From: Harmothoe impar
Lineage: Eukaryota; Annelida; Polychaeta; Phyllodocida; Polynoidae
Assembly (NCBI GenBank): GCA_947462335.1
Contig: OX381716.1
Span: forward strand, 4,832,438 to 4,896,437
Direction of reading: 5' to 3'
DNA: 64,000 nucleotides
Part shown: in pieces, positions 51,251-62,796 of the stretch
Layout: every line of letters begins with the position of its first letter
Position numbering within the stretch: position 1 is the stretch's first letter
Program-made: the position numbers and the translations under genes
Notes under the pieces: model-generated
The model's database searches: none
The model's input: only the letters and a program-made list of their open reading frames with translations
Told to the model about the DNA's origin: nothing

Positions 51251-52232
51251 TAGGGGAGACCGGGGCAAAACGGACCCCTTAAGGGAGGATGGCATATAGC
51301 TCAGAGGTAAACAAAGCATAGAAGTATACTATCCATGAAAATAATTATTACTGTGTTAGTATCATTAATAGCATAGTGGGATGGCATAACATATGCTGAC
51401 CTACGAAGGTCATGGGCTAAAAGTCCCGGGGCAAAAGGGTTTTTGGGGCGGGGCAAAAGGGACCCTGGAAATTTCTTAAATTTGAATTATTATCTTTTTT
51501 CATAATTTGCTTGCTCCAATCTTTTAGCTATGTTATTACTCAGTTCTTTAGGTACTTCTTTGTTGTCATGCATGACCATTATCTAACATTTTTCAATTTT
51601 AATTAATTTTCATGACCATTGAATATCATGCATTTCAATCAAATTTCCCCCGAATTCAGGAAAAATTCCCCAAAAACCCCAAAAATACCCCCCAAAAATA
51701 AAAATTGGCTTATAGGAAATGATTTCATATTCAAAAAAGCATGTCTCATTTTTTAGGCCAAGAATGGTTATTTTTTCATGTTTTGATCATTTCTATTTCA
51801 CCATAGGAATTATGATTGTGAGGGGGGGGGTCCGTTTTGCCCCAGCTTCATGAAAAATATGTGAAAAAATGATCTTGCCAAAATAAATAACTGAAGGGTA
51901 ATATTTTTTTCCAATGACGTTGGAAATATGTTACACAATATTTTAGCCATAAAATACTATTGTTTTAGCCATAAAACATTAACATATACCTCTTTTTTAA
52001 TTCTAAGAAGCTTATAAACTGATTTTTGAAAAATTAGATCAAGATCTCTAGTTTCAGTTTTTTCTTTATGGAACGCGGAATACCATAGGTAGCATCGATT
52101 TTTTTTAAAAACATGTTATTTCTATCAATTAAATGAGTCAATTTGACAAAAATATGAAATTTATAGCTGAGAACTGAGTTAGGGGTCGGGTCCGTTTTGC
52201 CCCGGGGGTCCGTTTTGCCCCGGTCTCCCCTA
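51251..52232. mobile_element. ~1 kb non-autonomous DNA element
   Basis: Perfect inverted ends TAGGGGAGACCGGGGCAAAA and TTTTGCCCCGGTCTCCCCTA, each followed inward by 'cggacccc'. A second inner copy of 'ggggtccgttttgcccc' lies near 51826. The interior is AT-rich and non-coding. Confidence 0.65.
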
Positions 52233-52440
52233 CCTTTTTTTCGCGTACCAAATCGCGCAGGAGCACAGAACGGAAGTGAGTATTGAGCAAGGTGTCATGG
52301 CGGGTCAGGACGTGATTGGGGATGATGCAGGTTAATAAATTGCCTTTTTCTCCTTTAATAAATGACAAATTCATTTAAAAATAAATTCGATGTCAATCTG
52401 TCGGGGAAATACGGAACTTAAACAAATCCTGTATACAGGA

Positions 52441-52606
52441 TATACTTTTGGGCTGTACATATTTTCGCGAATTTCACGATATTTAAATATTAGCAAAAAT
52501 ATGTACGGAGTGAATATGTATACATACATATTCACTCCGTACATATTTTCGCGGATATCTAAATATAGTGAAATTCGCGAAAATATGTACAGCGCAAAAG
52601 TATCTA
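52441..52606. repeat. near-perfect palindrome
   Basis: Arms of ~80 bp meet at 'atgtatacatacat' (about 52517-52530): CACTCCGTACATATTTTCGC on the right is the inverse of the left arm. Internal 'gcgaaaatatgtac' occurs twice per strand. Probably a MITE; related fragments lie at ~6180 and ~8480. Confidence 0.7.
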
Positions 52607-52619
52607 CTTTTACAGTAAA

Positions 52620-55600
52620 GGACCGGGAGTGGACTTGTTCCCGTGACCACTCTGTGTACATTTGTTACAGCCTGCTGGCTGCTTTTATAGATGATAGCTA
52701 TGAGGAATATGAGTCTAGCATAGGTATAGTCCTGAGTAGTATTATAGTGAGGCAGGAACAACACGGTGACACTTCTGCACTGTTGGTAGGTTTATTCCCC
52801 ACTGAATGGGTGTAGGGCTGCAGCTAACCACTGCAGCCAGTGGAGGGAGCAGCCAGGTGGGCGTCACTCATGCATGACGCAACCACACTGCCCCCTGTCT
52901 CCCACAGAGTGTACCACCAATATATAACATTACTCCTTCCCCTCCTAAAAAAAACGTTAAAAAAAAAAGATCTCGACTATGAGGGGGTAGTATTACCGAA
53001 TGGATACCAAATGAAGTATATCTTGGATATGTATATATTGTGTGGTACACTACCATACATTTCATTATTGCGCCATATCAAAACATGTGTGCTAAACTCA
53101 GTTGTACAGGGAAACTCAGTTGTTACAAAAACCTTATCTATAACAAAGCATTTTATAGGGTTCTTTGAGAAATGTTCAACTCAACAAAATCAAACCTTAT
53201 GATCTTTCACATGGAACAGTGTTTTTGTTTTTTTGTTACTATATAGCCTATGCTTATCTACCATCGTTTACAATGTACTCTAATTAATGAGGATTAATGC
53301 TAATCTATATTCATGATGTAGTTGTATGACACCATCCAAAAAGGAATTTGCGTACCCCATGTTAGACTTTGTATCATAGAAATAAATGTTATATCTAAAC
53401 CCAATCTAACCTTTTCGTTAAGAATCTACACAATGTTAAATTCGGTCTTTCATAAAGTTTTCCACCAAAATTGTTGTACTTCGCCGGTTTACAATGTGGT
53501 TAAAGACACAAAAACAAACAGTGAATGAAATACACATGTGTTGACAAGGTTATTCATTAGTAAATACCTATACCAAATTAGTATTAGTATACCAGTGACT
53601 GAATCCTCTCCTTCCTTAGGCACTCGGTTGCGTTATAAAGAGACTTAATATCTGGATGAACAGACAGACACTCCAGTAATAGGATGCATAGAGGATTTCT
53701 CCTATAACCAGATTATTGAACTAAATATTCAAGATTGTAAGCTGAAAACTTCATCTATCTGAGTGTAATTGATGAAATAGTGAACAAAGAGGATAATTTG
53801 CCTATATCAAAATAGAAATATTAATTTAGATCAGACTTCAAGAAACATTGCCCAATAAATGACACATGTTCGGTTCACAATCCCTGACACCACAATAAGC
53901 TTCCAAGAAGGTGATCTTGCCCACTGCAAACACGTAAGGTTTGTAAGGAGTGATACTAGTACCAAAGATCGTATGATAGTCCCTTCATTTGTGGAGAAAA
54001 ACAAAGCAGAATCCGTCCATAATGCCATGTATTAGGGTGAATCTCATTCAGCCAGATATCTTCCTTTATCAAGAAGACAATGACTCACTGGTTTCCCATC
54101 AATAGAAAGACATTAATGGGTAGAGTGTATTTTACGTTTTCTAGTTGGCGATTCTAGCCGGCAATAAACACTCATCGATTACAATTATCCGAGTTTGCCC
54201 CAATATATATACAGTCACAAAATAAGAGTGGCCATCAAATATTCGAGTGTGCCCTCTACATATATGGTCAAAAGATGAAAAACCCATACCCCAAATTCTC
54301 GGTTTGGGATGCCATTTCTTTGCTAAGGAAACCGGAACCACATTACTTGTGATTAGGATAAAACAAAGGTGTATAGATATTGAAAATATTCTATCATGAC
54401 CTAAAAACATCATACTTCGGGTTGGTCAAGGGGGATCAGTTTCACAGATAAACCATATGTTGACGGTCAGGAGAGGCAACTGATCTGAAATTAGGGATAG
54501 TGTATATATAGGTCAGGATGATAGGGTCTCATCCATCCTGTATGGTAGCACTGTAGGGATGCCTACTCACCAAACCTCACAATCTTCATCACGGATTATG
54601 TCCCTAAAACATGTCTCATAACAATGCCAACCATGTCATCTTACCACATGTTGGTGCTGGGTGGTGTATACTTGTTGGATGTACCGACATTCAGGGCTTT
54701 TTACAGGTTTTCCAGTAGAGATACACTGGAGTTGTGTGGCCCTGGTAGTGCTAGTGTGCTCCTCCAGACCTCAGTGTACACTGAGAATCCTGCTCCTACT
54801 CTGAAGAGGTTAGGGGGTCGCCTCAGTCACCCACCGCTGCGGTTGGGCCTAAGACTTGATGTGATGGGGTAGAGGGAGAGGGGGAGGTGGTGGGGGAGCG
54901 GTTAGAGGTGGGTTAAGGGTCCCAATACGGGGTGTGTGTAGGGTTTAGGGGATTAAAGGCCCTATTAGAGCCATACTATTGTGTTTTTAGGGTAGGGAGG
55001 TGCGTCATCACTGCTCTATCTAATTCCAGCATCCAAACAAGGGAATAATGGTGGTTGTGGGACAGATTCTAAAACCCTATTGTGATCATTACTTTGGTGA
55101 TTCAAATTCCCCGTCTTGCTTCCCAAGCAGTTTACCTAAGTTTTTCTTTTTTTACAATGCCCCATTAAAGACCTGGCCCCTCATTCTTGGCTTATATGGC
55201 CCAACCTGGAAACCTCATGATCAGCTACCCATGACATATGATGAATGCTGTAAATAGTGCATAATTATTTTTAACTAGTATATAAGTGAGGTTTATCATA
55301 GCTGGTAGACTTGAAGTGGGCTAGAAGGAGAAAATCTACCTGATGACATGTGAGTGATTTGAAAGCCTGGTCACTTTGTAGTATTAGTAAATGGCTTAGT
55401 CACTACCAAACAACAACATAAATCTACTATAGGTCTAGAAAAGGTTTTGTTTATCTTCTAATAGTGATCAGACACATAGTGTAACACATTTTTGCCAAAA
55501 CCCTAATAGTTATTAGGATATCAGTAAGTAATGTATGTAAATACAAAACCCAATACAAAGGCAATATCAGTTAAAACACTTTATAAGGTTTAGATAAAAC

Positions 55601-56983
55601 TTGTTCTAAAATATAGGAAAAGGGTTATATAGAGAAGTATTGCTTAATGTCACAATTCATTGTTGGGTGCATGTCTGAATAGGTGAGTGGGTGAGGGGTG
55701 TAAACTGTGTCCTAGGTAACCATTTGGGTGCTGGGGATAGTTTAATTACACCTCCTAGATAAAGGCAGAGGCCAGCAATAAAGTGCTATTTGTAGCCTGT
55801 GAGGTGAGGCTATTGTAAACATTATTACATAACATCTATTGTGAGCTATTTTGTTTGCCCTTTTGTCAAACTGACTGAATAAATCTATACCTAACTGTAT
55901 ATCCCCATGCACACATGCATTAGTTCAGGTTTCCAACATATTAGTGATTAGTGTCTTAAAAACAAACTACAAGGTTGATAATAATAAACATAAGTAGTCT
56001 GATATTGCAAACATCAAATCACTCAAAAAAATACCAAAAATAATTAGACCTACATGACGATCAAAACATTAATAACTAGTAGATACAATTATGTGGTTGG
56101 TCTCAACAGGTGAAAGCAATATAGAGCATAACTGATAACAACGTATTGAAGGCAAAGCTTAATGTTCAATCTCGACTGATTGATTGCTTAGACCCTTGGT
56201 CCAATTTAGAATGCAAATGAAATGACACATATCTAATATGCCCGATAGAAAAAGTCAAAATAATACCCAAAAGTCATAACATCTCGTTGCATGATAATGA
56301 CATATTAATTAAACCCTTTTTGCAAAGGAAAAATTCATGGAAATTAGTAACATTGAACCTAAAATTATTACAATTTGCCATTTTTACACATCTATAACCA
56401 CAACATATATTTGATGTAAATACCTAATGAATTATTCAAGTGTATTGTAAATCATTACCCTGCATCCAGAGGCTGATCCATAGCAAAGTGTCAAACATAA
56501 CTATTGTAGCTATTGGAGATAGGTATATCAAATTTAGGTTTAACACCTGAGTGAGATACCCATTATTGTAGTTTACAATTGATTAAAACATGTCATAACT
56601 ATATTGACAAAATTATTTTAGCATGTTTAAAATCCTGTAGATGTCCGATACTTGCATATGCTATAATATCTTTAAAAAAAAAAAGAAATCAAAACAATGG
56701 TATAATATATGTCAATGATTACTGTGTTACTGTCACGTTTTTGTACACTATGCATATTCTGTGAGTATTCATGTTCAAGCATCGAAATATCTGTGGGTCT
56801 ATATATAAATTTATACAACATCGGAATAGAGATGTGTGTTGCTATGTCCTTGGTACACAATAAATCTAAATCCAATAGTACTATGGAAGTGTTCAGAAGG
56901 GTGTTGGAAACTGGTCTTTTGTATTCACATAGGTTATATAAGCAAGGGCTGTGTCCAGATATAGGGTCATTGTCCGCAGGGGT
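52620..56983. other. 4.4 kb without recognisable genes
   Basis: Composition is even and AT-rich. Open frames are short (at most ~140 codons, mostly in the palindrome region) and show no motifs. I see no tandem arrays and no clear TIR elements. It could hold host introns or intergenic DNA. The Penelope-like element inserted at its right edge. Confidence 0.4.
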
Positions 56984-56997
56984 GTCACTGGGATACA

Positions 56998-57673
56998 TTT
57001 TTTGGCTAAACACCAATTACTATTCTTGAAACATAGAATAGTAGTAGATGTTCTCGCTCTCTACCCGCCCTATTTAACTAGTCTGCTAGGACTCACTCAC
57101 ACAGCAAGGAAGGCCAGTGTAGAACCACCTAAACAAAGGGCAAGGTCATCAGAGCTTGACCCAATTACCCAGGGTGACTATTGGGTCAACCTGGAACATA
57201 CCATAAAGGGAGGGGTCACACCCCTCCAGGTGTAGTGTACTACTAGACCACCTGAAGAGACGCAAGTCGAAACCCTAGAAATTGAGAGCATAAAGGCTTT
57301 ATATACTGAATCTACAGAACTATTTGTAGTTAGGTAGAAGATGTTCACTAAAACATATGGATATTTTACACTGGTTGACCAAGGTCTACTAGTGGCCACC
57401 CCTATTGGGGTAAGTAGAGTGGCCCAGGCAGGTCCTACAGGGTCTATGACTGCAGTGCAGCATGGTGCCAGCCAATCACAGCCCAGGCACCGGGAACCCC
57501 AACACTCTCCATGCACATATGGGGACCCAATATCCAATGTAGTGTTTCAGCCTTGGTGGAGGGAGACTGGATCCCCAGCACCCTACATATACTGACCCTT
57601 CCTCAGTGAGTGGTCCTCTCAACTCTAGCGGTAGTGGAAAGACAGTAAGTACAACGCCACGTCACATCCAAAG
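56998..57673. repeat. left pseudo-LTR of the Penelope-like element
   Basis: Starts TTTTTTGGCTAAACACC and ends CACGTCACATCCAAAG. It contains an 8-bp stem hairpin (57210-57229, GGAGGGGT...ACCCCTCC) followed by a hammerhead-core-like motif (57252-57272). Confidence 0.9.
57252..57272 (+). ncRNA. hammerhead-ribozyme-core-like motif (candidate)
   Basis: CTGAAGA, then GAC-GCAA-GTC (3-bp stem with GNRA tetraloop), then GAAA: the conserved boxes and stem II of a hammerhead ribozyme. Penelope-like elements are known to carry hammerheads in their terminal repeats. I could not find a convincing stem III and UH cleavage site, so this may be a remnant or an unusual topology. A second copy is at 63051-63071. 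Confidence 0.4.
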
Positions 57674-57780
57674 ATTACTGATACCTTCACTTACAGATTT
57701 TCTATCCATTATATTACTATAGTTAGATATATATATATTTTATAAAATGTGTTGATGCTGACCGTTCTGTGTTGTAGAAC

Positions 57781-60042
57781 ATGGCGACGGGAAGCAACAA
57801 CACTTCATGGATTGAAGGCACGGACCTCCCTGAACGCCGTGGGCGTACGAGGAGGAGGTCTGGAGACCAAGACTCAGACAGTGGCGAGGAGTTAAACTTC
57901 AACCAATCAACCCCCATTAGGGGAAGGTACAACTTTCGAAAATCAACTAGCAATATTGATTTAGATTTGTCTACCAATTCAGATATTTCCAGCAGCAAAG
58001 AACCCACCACCAAGCGCAAACGTACGGACACCACTACCGCCAGTGCTGCGAGTACCCACAACTTGGGCGACATGGATTCAAGCATCAACTGTGACCTAAT
58101 GGAGGACAACAGCGACCCATTTGCTATCCCCCCGGCACAGGTGGCGCAGGCACCAGAGGACACCATGGAAGAAGTGAGTTTCTTACATCTCCCCTCTGAT
58201 GCTTACAATGACTCGATATTTAAACCAGAGCTGATACAAAGCAGCCTTTCATGTTTCTTCACCCATACGGTGCATAAGAAAAACAATAGTTCATTTAAAA
58301 GTACAAACAAAAGTCACAGAAACCCAAACCCCACACCCACCAGTAACATGGTCGGTGAAGGTCAAGGTCATAACAAAGGTTACACACTCACAGCCCGCCA
58401 TGCAAATGACAGAGCTAAGAGTGCAAACAGTGCTTACCCTATCAACCAAGCACAAACATATAGAAACAATACAGGTGGTACCGCGAGTCACACTCACACT
58501 ACCCACACTGTAAAGCAAGCAGGTCCCTTCATGGGTCAAAATACCGCACACCAAAATGATACAAAGGTGAAGTACACTAGAACCCCTACCAATTATAGTA
58601 GGGGAGCTGGAGTACATAACCCCACCGCACACAACAATAGACAGGGACTGATAGGCCCTACTACACATAGTAGTAGGGTCATACAGAAACCCAGCACAGT
58701 CACAAACACCAACCACAGACCCTCAGGACCCAATGCCCCCACTCAAGTAGGTGGTGGAGCTTGGAAGCCTGACACAGTCACCCCACCCCGCAGTACCCGC
58801 ACCACTAACAGTGAGCGGACACACAGGGGCCAACAAACAAACAGCAATAGGGAAAAGGGTACAACACCCTTAGACCCACAGCAGTCCAACACTGCCCAAA
58901 CATTGAGTAGACATGCACAGGTCCCCTCCCACAACGATCACACAGTGAGAGAAGGGCCCACTAACAAAAGAAAAAGAACTCTCTTCAATACAGAGGAAGA
59001 CTCTGCAACCAGTGAGGAATGCAACCTCACTGAACTTCTAGCTCTCATATCTGACTCTCCTAACAAAAGATGTAGAATGAACATCTACCCAGAACTCTCA
59101 ACAATATATGAAAAAAGTACAAACAAATGTGAACTTCCTTCAGAAGAATTTAACTTCATGAATGATTTAAAGTGGTTGGAGAGCCCTCCTCCCACACACC
59201 AAACAAACACTGATATTGACTCTGATTCTCTTTTACAGAGGATTGACAAGTTGCTGCCCGCCCCGGCTCACAAACTGTGGAGAGCAGCACGTACTGAGGA
59301 GCACGCGGCAGCCAAGTACCGCGTGAGGGCCAAGTACTATGACCGACTCAAGAATGAAGACACAATGGAGGGATGGTGCCTGGGGATCCAGGAACACCCT
59401 CAGTGGTTCCGCGAGGCACAGGCGCTGAAGGACCAGATCAGCTCTGCACGTAAGAAATGTGCCTGGGAAATTCATGATCTAACAAGCTCTTTCCTCCATA
59501 AAAGCTATGAAAATGCACGAGAAAGCCGCTCAGGGGCTTTACAGGGGGTAGTGAGTGTGTTAAAGAATCACGCAGATCATGATGAAACTGTCAGAATCAT
59601 CAACATTGTAAAGGGGGAAATAGAACAGTCCTCTCAGGTAGTCAAAGATAAGGAAACGCTCAAATGTCAGGGGTTCAGAATGAATATAGCTACACGCACC
59701 CCCCAAGAGGGGGAGTTCTTAAACCCTATTACAGGTGTCAAGCGCATCGAGACTGAGCAGAAAGCAGCACGCCAGGCGATGGAGAAGAGCAAACTTGAGA
59801 ACGAAGCCAAGACAGCTAAGGAGGCAGCTAAGGCAGCATCCAAGGCGGCGGAAGCAAGAGAGAAGGCCCGACGTCAAGATGCAGCCCGAGCTGCTCCTGA
59901 GCATGAGTATGAGGATTTCCCGGATCCCTCGGAATGGGAAGGTCGAGGCCGGGGGTATCGTGGCAGGCGCAGCTGGTATCCACCCCGAGGGGGCAGAGGC
60001 CGCTCCAACTACAGAGGGGGCAGAAGCCGGGGATACTACTGA
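57781..60042 (+). CDS. Penelope-like element ORF1, RGG/coiled-coil protein
   Basis: 753 residues from ATG 57781. The N-terminal ~110 residues are acidic and basic in turn, with nuclear-localisation-like KRKR clusters. Residues ~170-400 are low-complexity and rich in Asn, Thr, His and Gln. Residues ~440-640 form a helical, conserved-looking domain (HKLWRAARTEEHAAAKYRVR; KKCAWEIHDLTSSFLHKSYE). An Ala/Lys/Glu coiled coil (~650-700) and a C-terminal RGG tract (RGRGYRGRRSW..., to the end) follow. This suggests an RNA-binding, self-associating particle protein, an analogue of LINE ORF1. Most described Penelope-like elements have a single ORF. It overlaps ORF2 by 109 bp in another frame. Confidence 0.7.
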   Translation: MATGSNNTSWIEGTDLPERRGRTRRRSGDQDSDSGEELNFNQSTPIRGRYNFRKSTSNIDLDLSTNSDISSSKEPTTKRKRTDTTTASAASTHNLGDMDSSINCDLMEDNSDPFAIPPAQVAQAPEDTMEEVSFLHLPSDAYNDSIFKPELIQSSLSCFFTHTVHKKNNSSFKSTNKSHRNPNPTPTSNMVGEGQGHNKGYTLTARHANDRAKSANSAYPINQAQTYRNNTGGTASHTHTTHTVKQAGPFMGQNTAHQNDTKVKYTRTPTNYSRGAGVHNPTAHNNRQGLIGPTTHSSRVIQKPSTVTNTNHRPSGPNAPTQVGGGAWKPDTVTPPRSTRTTNSERTHRGQQTNSNREKGTTPLDPQQSNTAQTLSRHAQVPSHNDHTVREGPTNKRKRTLFNTEEDSATSEECNLTELLALISDSPNKRCRMNIYPELSTIYEKSTNKCELPSEEFNFMNDLKWLESPPPTHQTNTDIDSDSLLQRIDKLLPAPAHKLWRAARTEEHAAAKYRVRAKYYDRLKNEDTMEGWCLGIQEHPQWFREAQALKDQISSARKKCAWEIHDLTSSFLHKSYENARESRSGALQGVVSVLKNHADHDETVRIINIVKGEIEQSSQVVKDKETLKCQGFRMNIATRTPQEGEFLNPITGVKRIETEQKAARQAMEKSKLENEAKTAKEAAKAASKAAEAREKARRQDAARAAPEHEYEDFPDPSEWEGRGRGYRGRRSWYPPRGGRGRSNYRGGRSRGYY

Positions 60043-62759
60043 ACACTTGTGAACAACCCATCCAGTCTACAGAAAGTATAACATTGACTAAAAATGTATC
60101 TGTTATAAATGTTGACTGTGGAATTAAAAAACCCAATTGTGTTCAAAATGATGTTGTGCCTTATCCTTCCACTCCTAGTGTATCACACAGTACAGTGAAT
60201 AGAAAGAACAGAAGAAGAAGAAAAAGGAAAAGAAATATCATAGATCAAAACCAGAACCGTAAAAATGGTAAAAATAAAAATAAAAATAAATCTAAAACTT
60301 CCAAAAAAGCAACGGTAGTGAATCTTAGTGAAAAAATCCTGACTGAGGCAGAAAATGACATCCTTGAAAAAGGACTAAAATTCTGCCCCACAAGGAAAGT
60401 AAATCCAGGTGACCAAAGAAAAGAATTAGATAGATTCCATAGGAATCTCAGAACCAAACAATTCTTTGACAAAGAATCCACAAAAATGGATCCTAAACAG
60501 CCAACCCTCCAGTTCTTGGGACAAGCCTACAGAGATGCAGACTTGGAACAAAAACTAAAAACCAAGTCAGAATGGGCACCCCCACCAGGGTCAGCCAGTC
60601 TAGAAGGTTTTATAACAGCCAATGAAGTAGCTCTAGCCAACAAAGACTATGATTTTAAAATTAAATCAAACATCACAATTCAGGAAAAACAGGCCCTTAA
60701 GGCCTTATCAAAAGACAATGAAATCACCATCAAACAGGCTGACAAAGGAGGCGCTACTGTCATATTAAACACTCGTGATTATGTGACAGAAGGCAACAGG
60801 CAGTTAAATGATACATCCACCTATGAGGTCACTGAACATGACCTCACAGAGGATATCAACAAAAAGGTCAACCAAAAACTAGAAGAAATGCACAATAACG
60901 GAGAAATAGTGCAATCACTGAAGGAAGCCCTTCAGCATGAATGCCCTAGAACTCCGTGCATCTACTTCCAACCCAAAATACATAAAGGGCAGATTCCACC
61001 ACCGGGTAGACCTGTGGTTTCAGCCAATGGCTGTGCCACAGAAAAAATCTCAGCATTTGTAGATTCTTTTTTGAAAAAAATGGTACCAAAAATAAAGTCA
61101 TATGTCAAAGACACCAATGATTTTATCAACAAGGTAGAAAAAGAGGTCAAGGTCACAGACCAGACAATCTTGGGAACTCTAGATGTGGGTGCGCTATACA
61201 CCAACATACCAAATGGAGAGGGAGTGGAAGTAATAAAACAGAAATTAGAATCTACAAGAAAAGCACATCTAAACCCCAAAAACAAAAGCATCTCAGACCT
61301 CCTAGAAATAGTTCTAAAAAACAACAATCTAGAATTTAATGGAAAGACATTTCTCCAAATACAAGGCACAGCAATGGGCACAAAACTGGCTCCTTCATAT
61401 GCAAATCTGTTTATGGAGAGCCTAGAAGAAAAGATGTTAGACTCCTACCATTTGAAACCCACAACATGGCTAAGGTTCATAGATGACATCTTCTTCACAT
61501 GGGACCATGGAGATGAGGAACTCAAGGCATGGCTGTCATACCTAAACTCCTATCACCACAGCATAAAATTCACGATGGAAATCTCCACAAAAGAAATAAA
61601 CTTCTTAGACACAACAGTCAAAAGAGGAGAGAAAGGGTTGTATACAGATCTATACACAAAACCCACAGATACAAACACATACCTACTCTACTCTTCAGCA
61701 CATCCACCAGCGACAAAAAGAAGCCTACCATACTCACAGCTATTGAGACTACTCAGAATCTGTGGCAGAAACTCAGACTACGAAAAAAGAAAAGAAACAA
61801 AACTCCAAGAATTCAGAGACAGGAACTACCCAGAAGACCTACTACAGAGGTGTGTCAAAAAGGTAGAACAAAGAGTCAGAGCAGAGATGCTCAACAAAGA
61901 AAAGAAAAGGAAAGAAGAGAAAAAACAAGAAGAGAAGGAGAGAAACTTCCTAATAACCACATATGCCCCAGGCCACAACTTTGCCAATGATATAGTAGAA
62001 TCAAATTGGGGACAACTAGGATCTTCCAAAACTACCATGAAGATTCATGATAGTAAACTGGTAAAGGGGTTCAGCAGACCCAAGAACCTAAAAGACCACC
62101 TAGTGAGAGCAAGAACAAACTACCACCCAGAAGGTCTGACAGACCCTGGAGGAGGTACAAACATACATACACAAACCCAAGATGGGGAAACTCACACAGG
62201 GCAACCACCAACAGACAGAATAAGGACTGACCGAAACCTGTGCAAGAGACCCAACTGCACAGACTGCAAGAAAATAGACAAATCGGGGAAAATCAAATCA
62301 ACCTCCACTGGCCACACCCATGTTGCCAAATGGAATGTAAGCTGTAAAAGCTCAAATGTAGTATACTGTATCACCTGCAACAAATGCAACAAACAATATG
62401 TAGGACAAACATACCGGGACTTCCACTTCAGAATGAATGAACACATGAGCAGAGCCAATGCCTTGGTAGACAAAACCAGACTGGGCTTTGCCAGAAGGAA
62501 AAGACAAACCAAACCAGGTAACCCCACAAAAGTAGATCAAAGTGTGATAGCCAACCACTTCAAAAACTGCGGAAATACAGGAAAACCTGAGTTCACACCA
62601 TCAGACAACATGAAATTCCACATAGTGGATTTCATAGCGAGGCATCCATTGAGTTTCAGGGCCAATGAACTGAGACTACTCATTGAGTACAATTGGATAC
62701 ACAAGATGAAAACAGCCACACCAAAAGGGCTGAATGTAATGGATAGTAAATTTGGGTAG
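59934..62759 (+). CDS. Penelope-like reverse transcriptase with GIY-YIG endonuclease
   Basis: Up to 941 residues. The RT domain shows ADKGGATVIL (~269), QPKIHKG (~346), LDVGALYTNIP with catalytic D417, QGTAMGTKLAPSYANLF (~477) and RFIDDIF with D517-D518. A lysine/glutamate-rich linker (~640-672) leads to Cys motifs (CKRPNCTDC, ~770) and the GIY-YIG nuclease: VVYCITC...KQYVGQTYRDFHFRMNEH (~809-837) and ELRLLIEYNWI (~912). Intact. The first ATG of the frame lies inside ORF1's RGG region, so translation may use frameshifting, re-initiation or a later ATG such as 60092. Confidence 0.93.
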   Translation: MGRSRPGVSWQAQLVSTPRGQRPLQLQRGQKPGILLNTCEQPIQSTESITLTKNVSVINVDCGIKKPNCVQNDVVPYPSTPSVSHSTVNRKNRRRRKRKRNIIDQNQNRKNGKNKNKNKSKTSKKATVVNLSEKILTEAENDILEKGLKFCPTRKVNPGDQRKELDRFHRNLRTKQFFDKESTKMDPKQPTLQFLGQAYRDADLEQKLKTKSEWAPPPGSASLEGFITANEVALANKDYDFKIKSNITIQEKQALKALSKDNEITIKQADKGGATVILNTRDYVTEGNRQLNDTSTYEVTEHDLTEDINKKVNQKLEEMHNNGEIVQSLKEALQHECPRTPCIYFQPKIHKGQIPPPGRPVVSANGCATEKISAFVDSFLKKMVPKIKSYVKDTNDFINKVEKEVKVTDQTILGTLDVGALYTNIPNGEGVEVIKQKLESTRKAHLNPKNKSISDLLEIVLKNNNLEFNGKTFLQIQGTAMGTKLAPSYANLFMESLEEKMLDSYHLKPTTWLRFIDDIFFTWDHGDEELKAWLSYLNSYHHSIKFTMEISTKEINFLDTTVKRGEKGLYTDLYTKPTDTNTYLLYSSAHPPATKRSLPYSQLLRLLRICGRNSDYEKRKETKLQEFRDRNYPEDLLQRCVKKVEQRVRAEMLNKEKKRKEEKKQEEKERNFLITTYAPGHNFANDIVESNWGQLGSSKTTMKIHDSKLVKGFSRPKNLKDHLVRARTNYHPEGLTDPGGGTNIHTQTQDGETHTGQPPTDRIRTDRNLCKRPNCTDCKKIDKSGKIKSTSTGHTHVAKWNVSCKSSNVVYCITCNKCNKQYVGQTYRDFHFRMNEHMSRANALVDKTRLGFARRKRQTKPGNPTKVDQSVIANHFKNCGNTGKPEFTPSDNMKFHIVDFIARHPLSFRANELRLLIEYNWIHKMKTATPKGLNVMDSKFG

Positions 62760-62796
62760 ATCGAGAGAGAACAGAACATACAGCCTCGTCTAAAAT

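Noticed and set aside
56672..57016. ORFs on both strands just left of the Penelope-like element
   Set aside because: They straddle the insertion border at 56998 and so cannot be real genes; no motifs.
57178..57595. ORFs inside the pseudo-LTR on both strands
   Set aside because: Present identically in both repeats with no known motif; more likely incidental open frames of a non-coding repeat.
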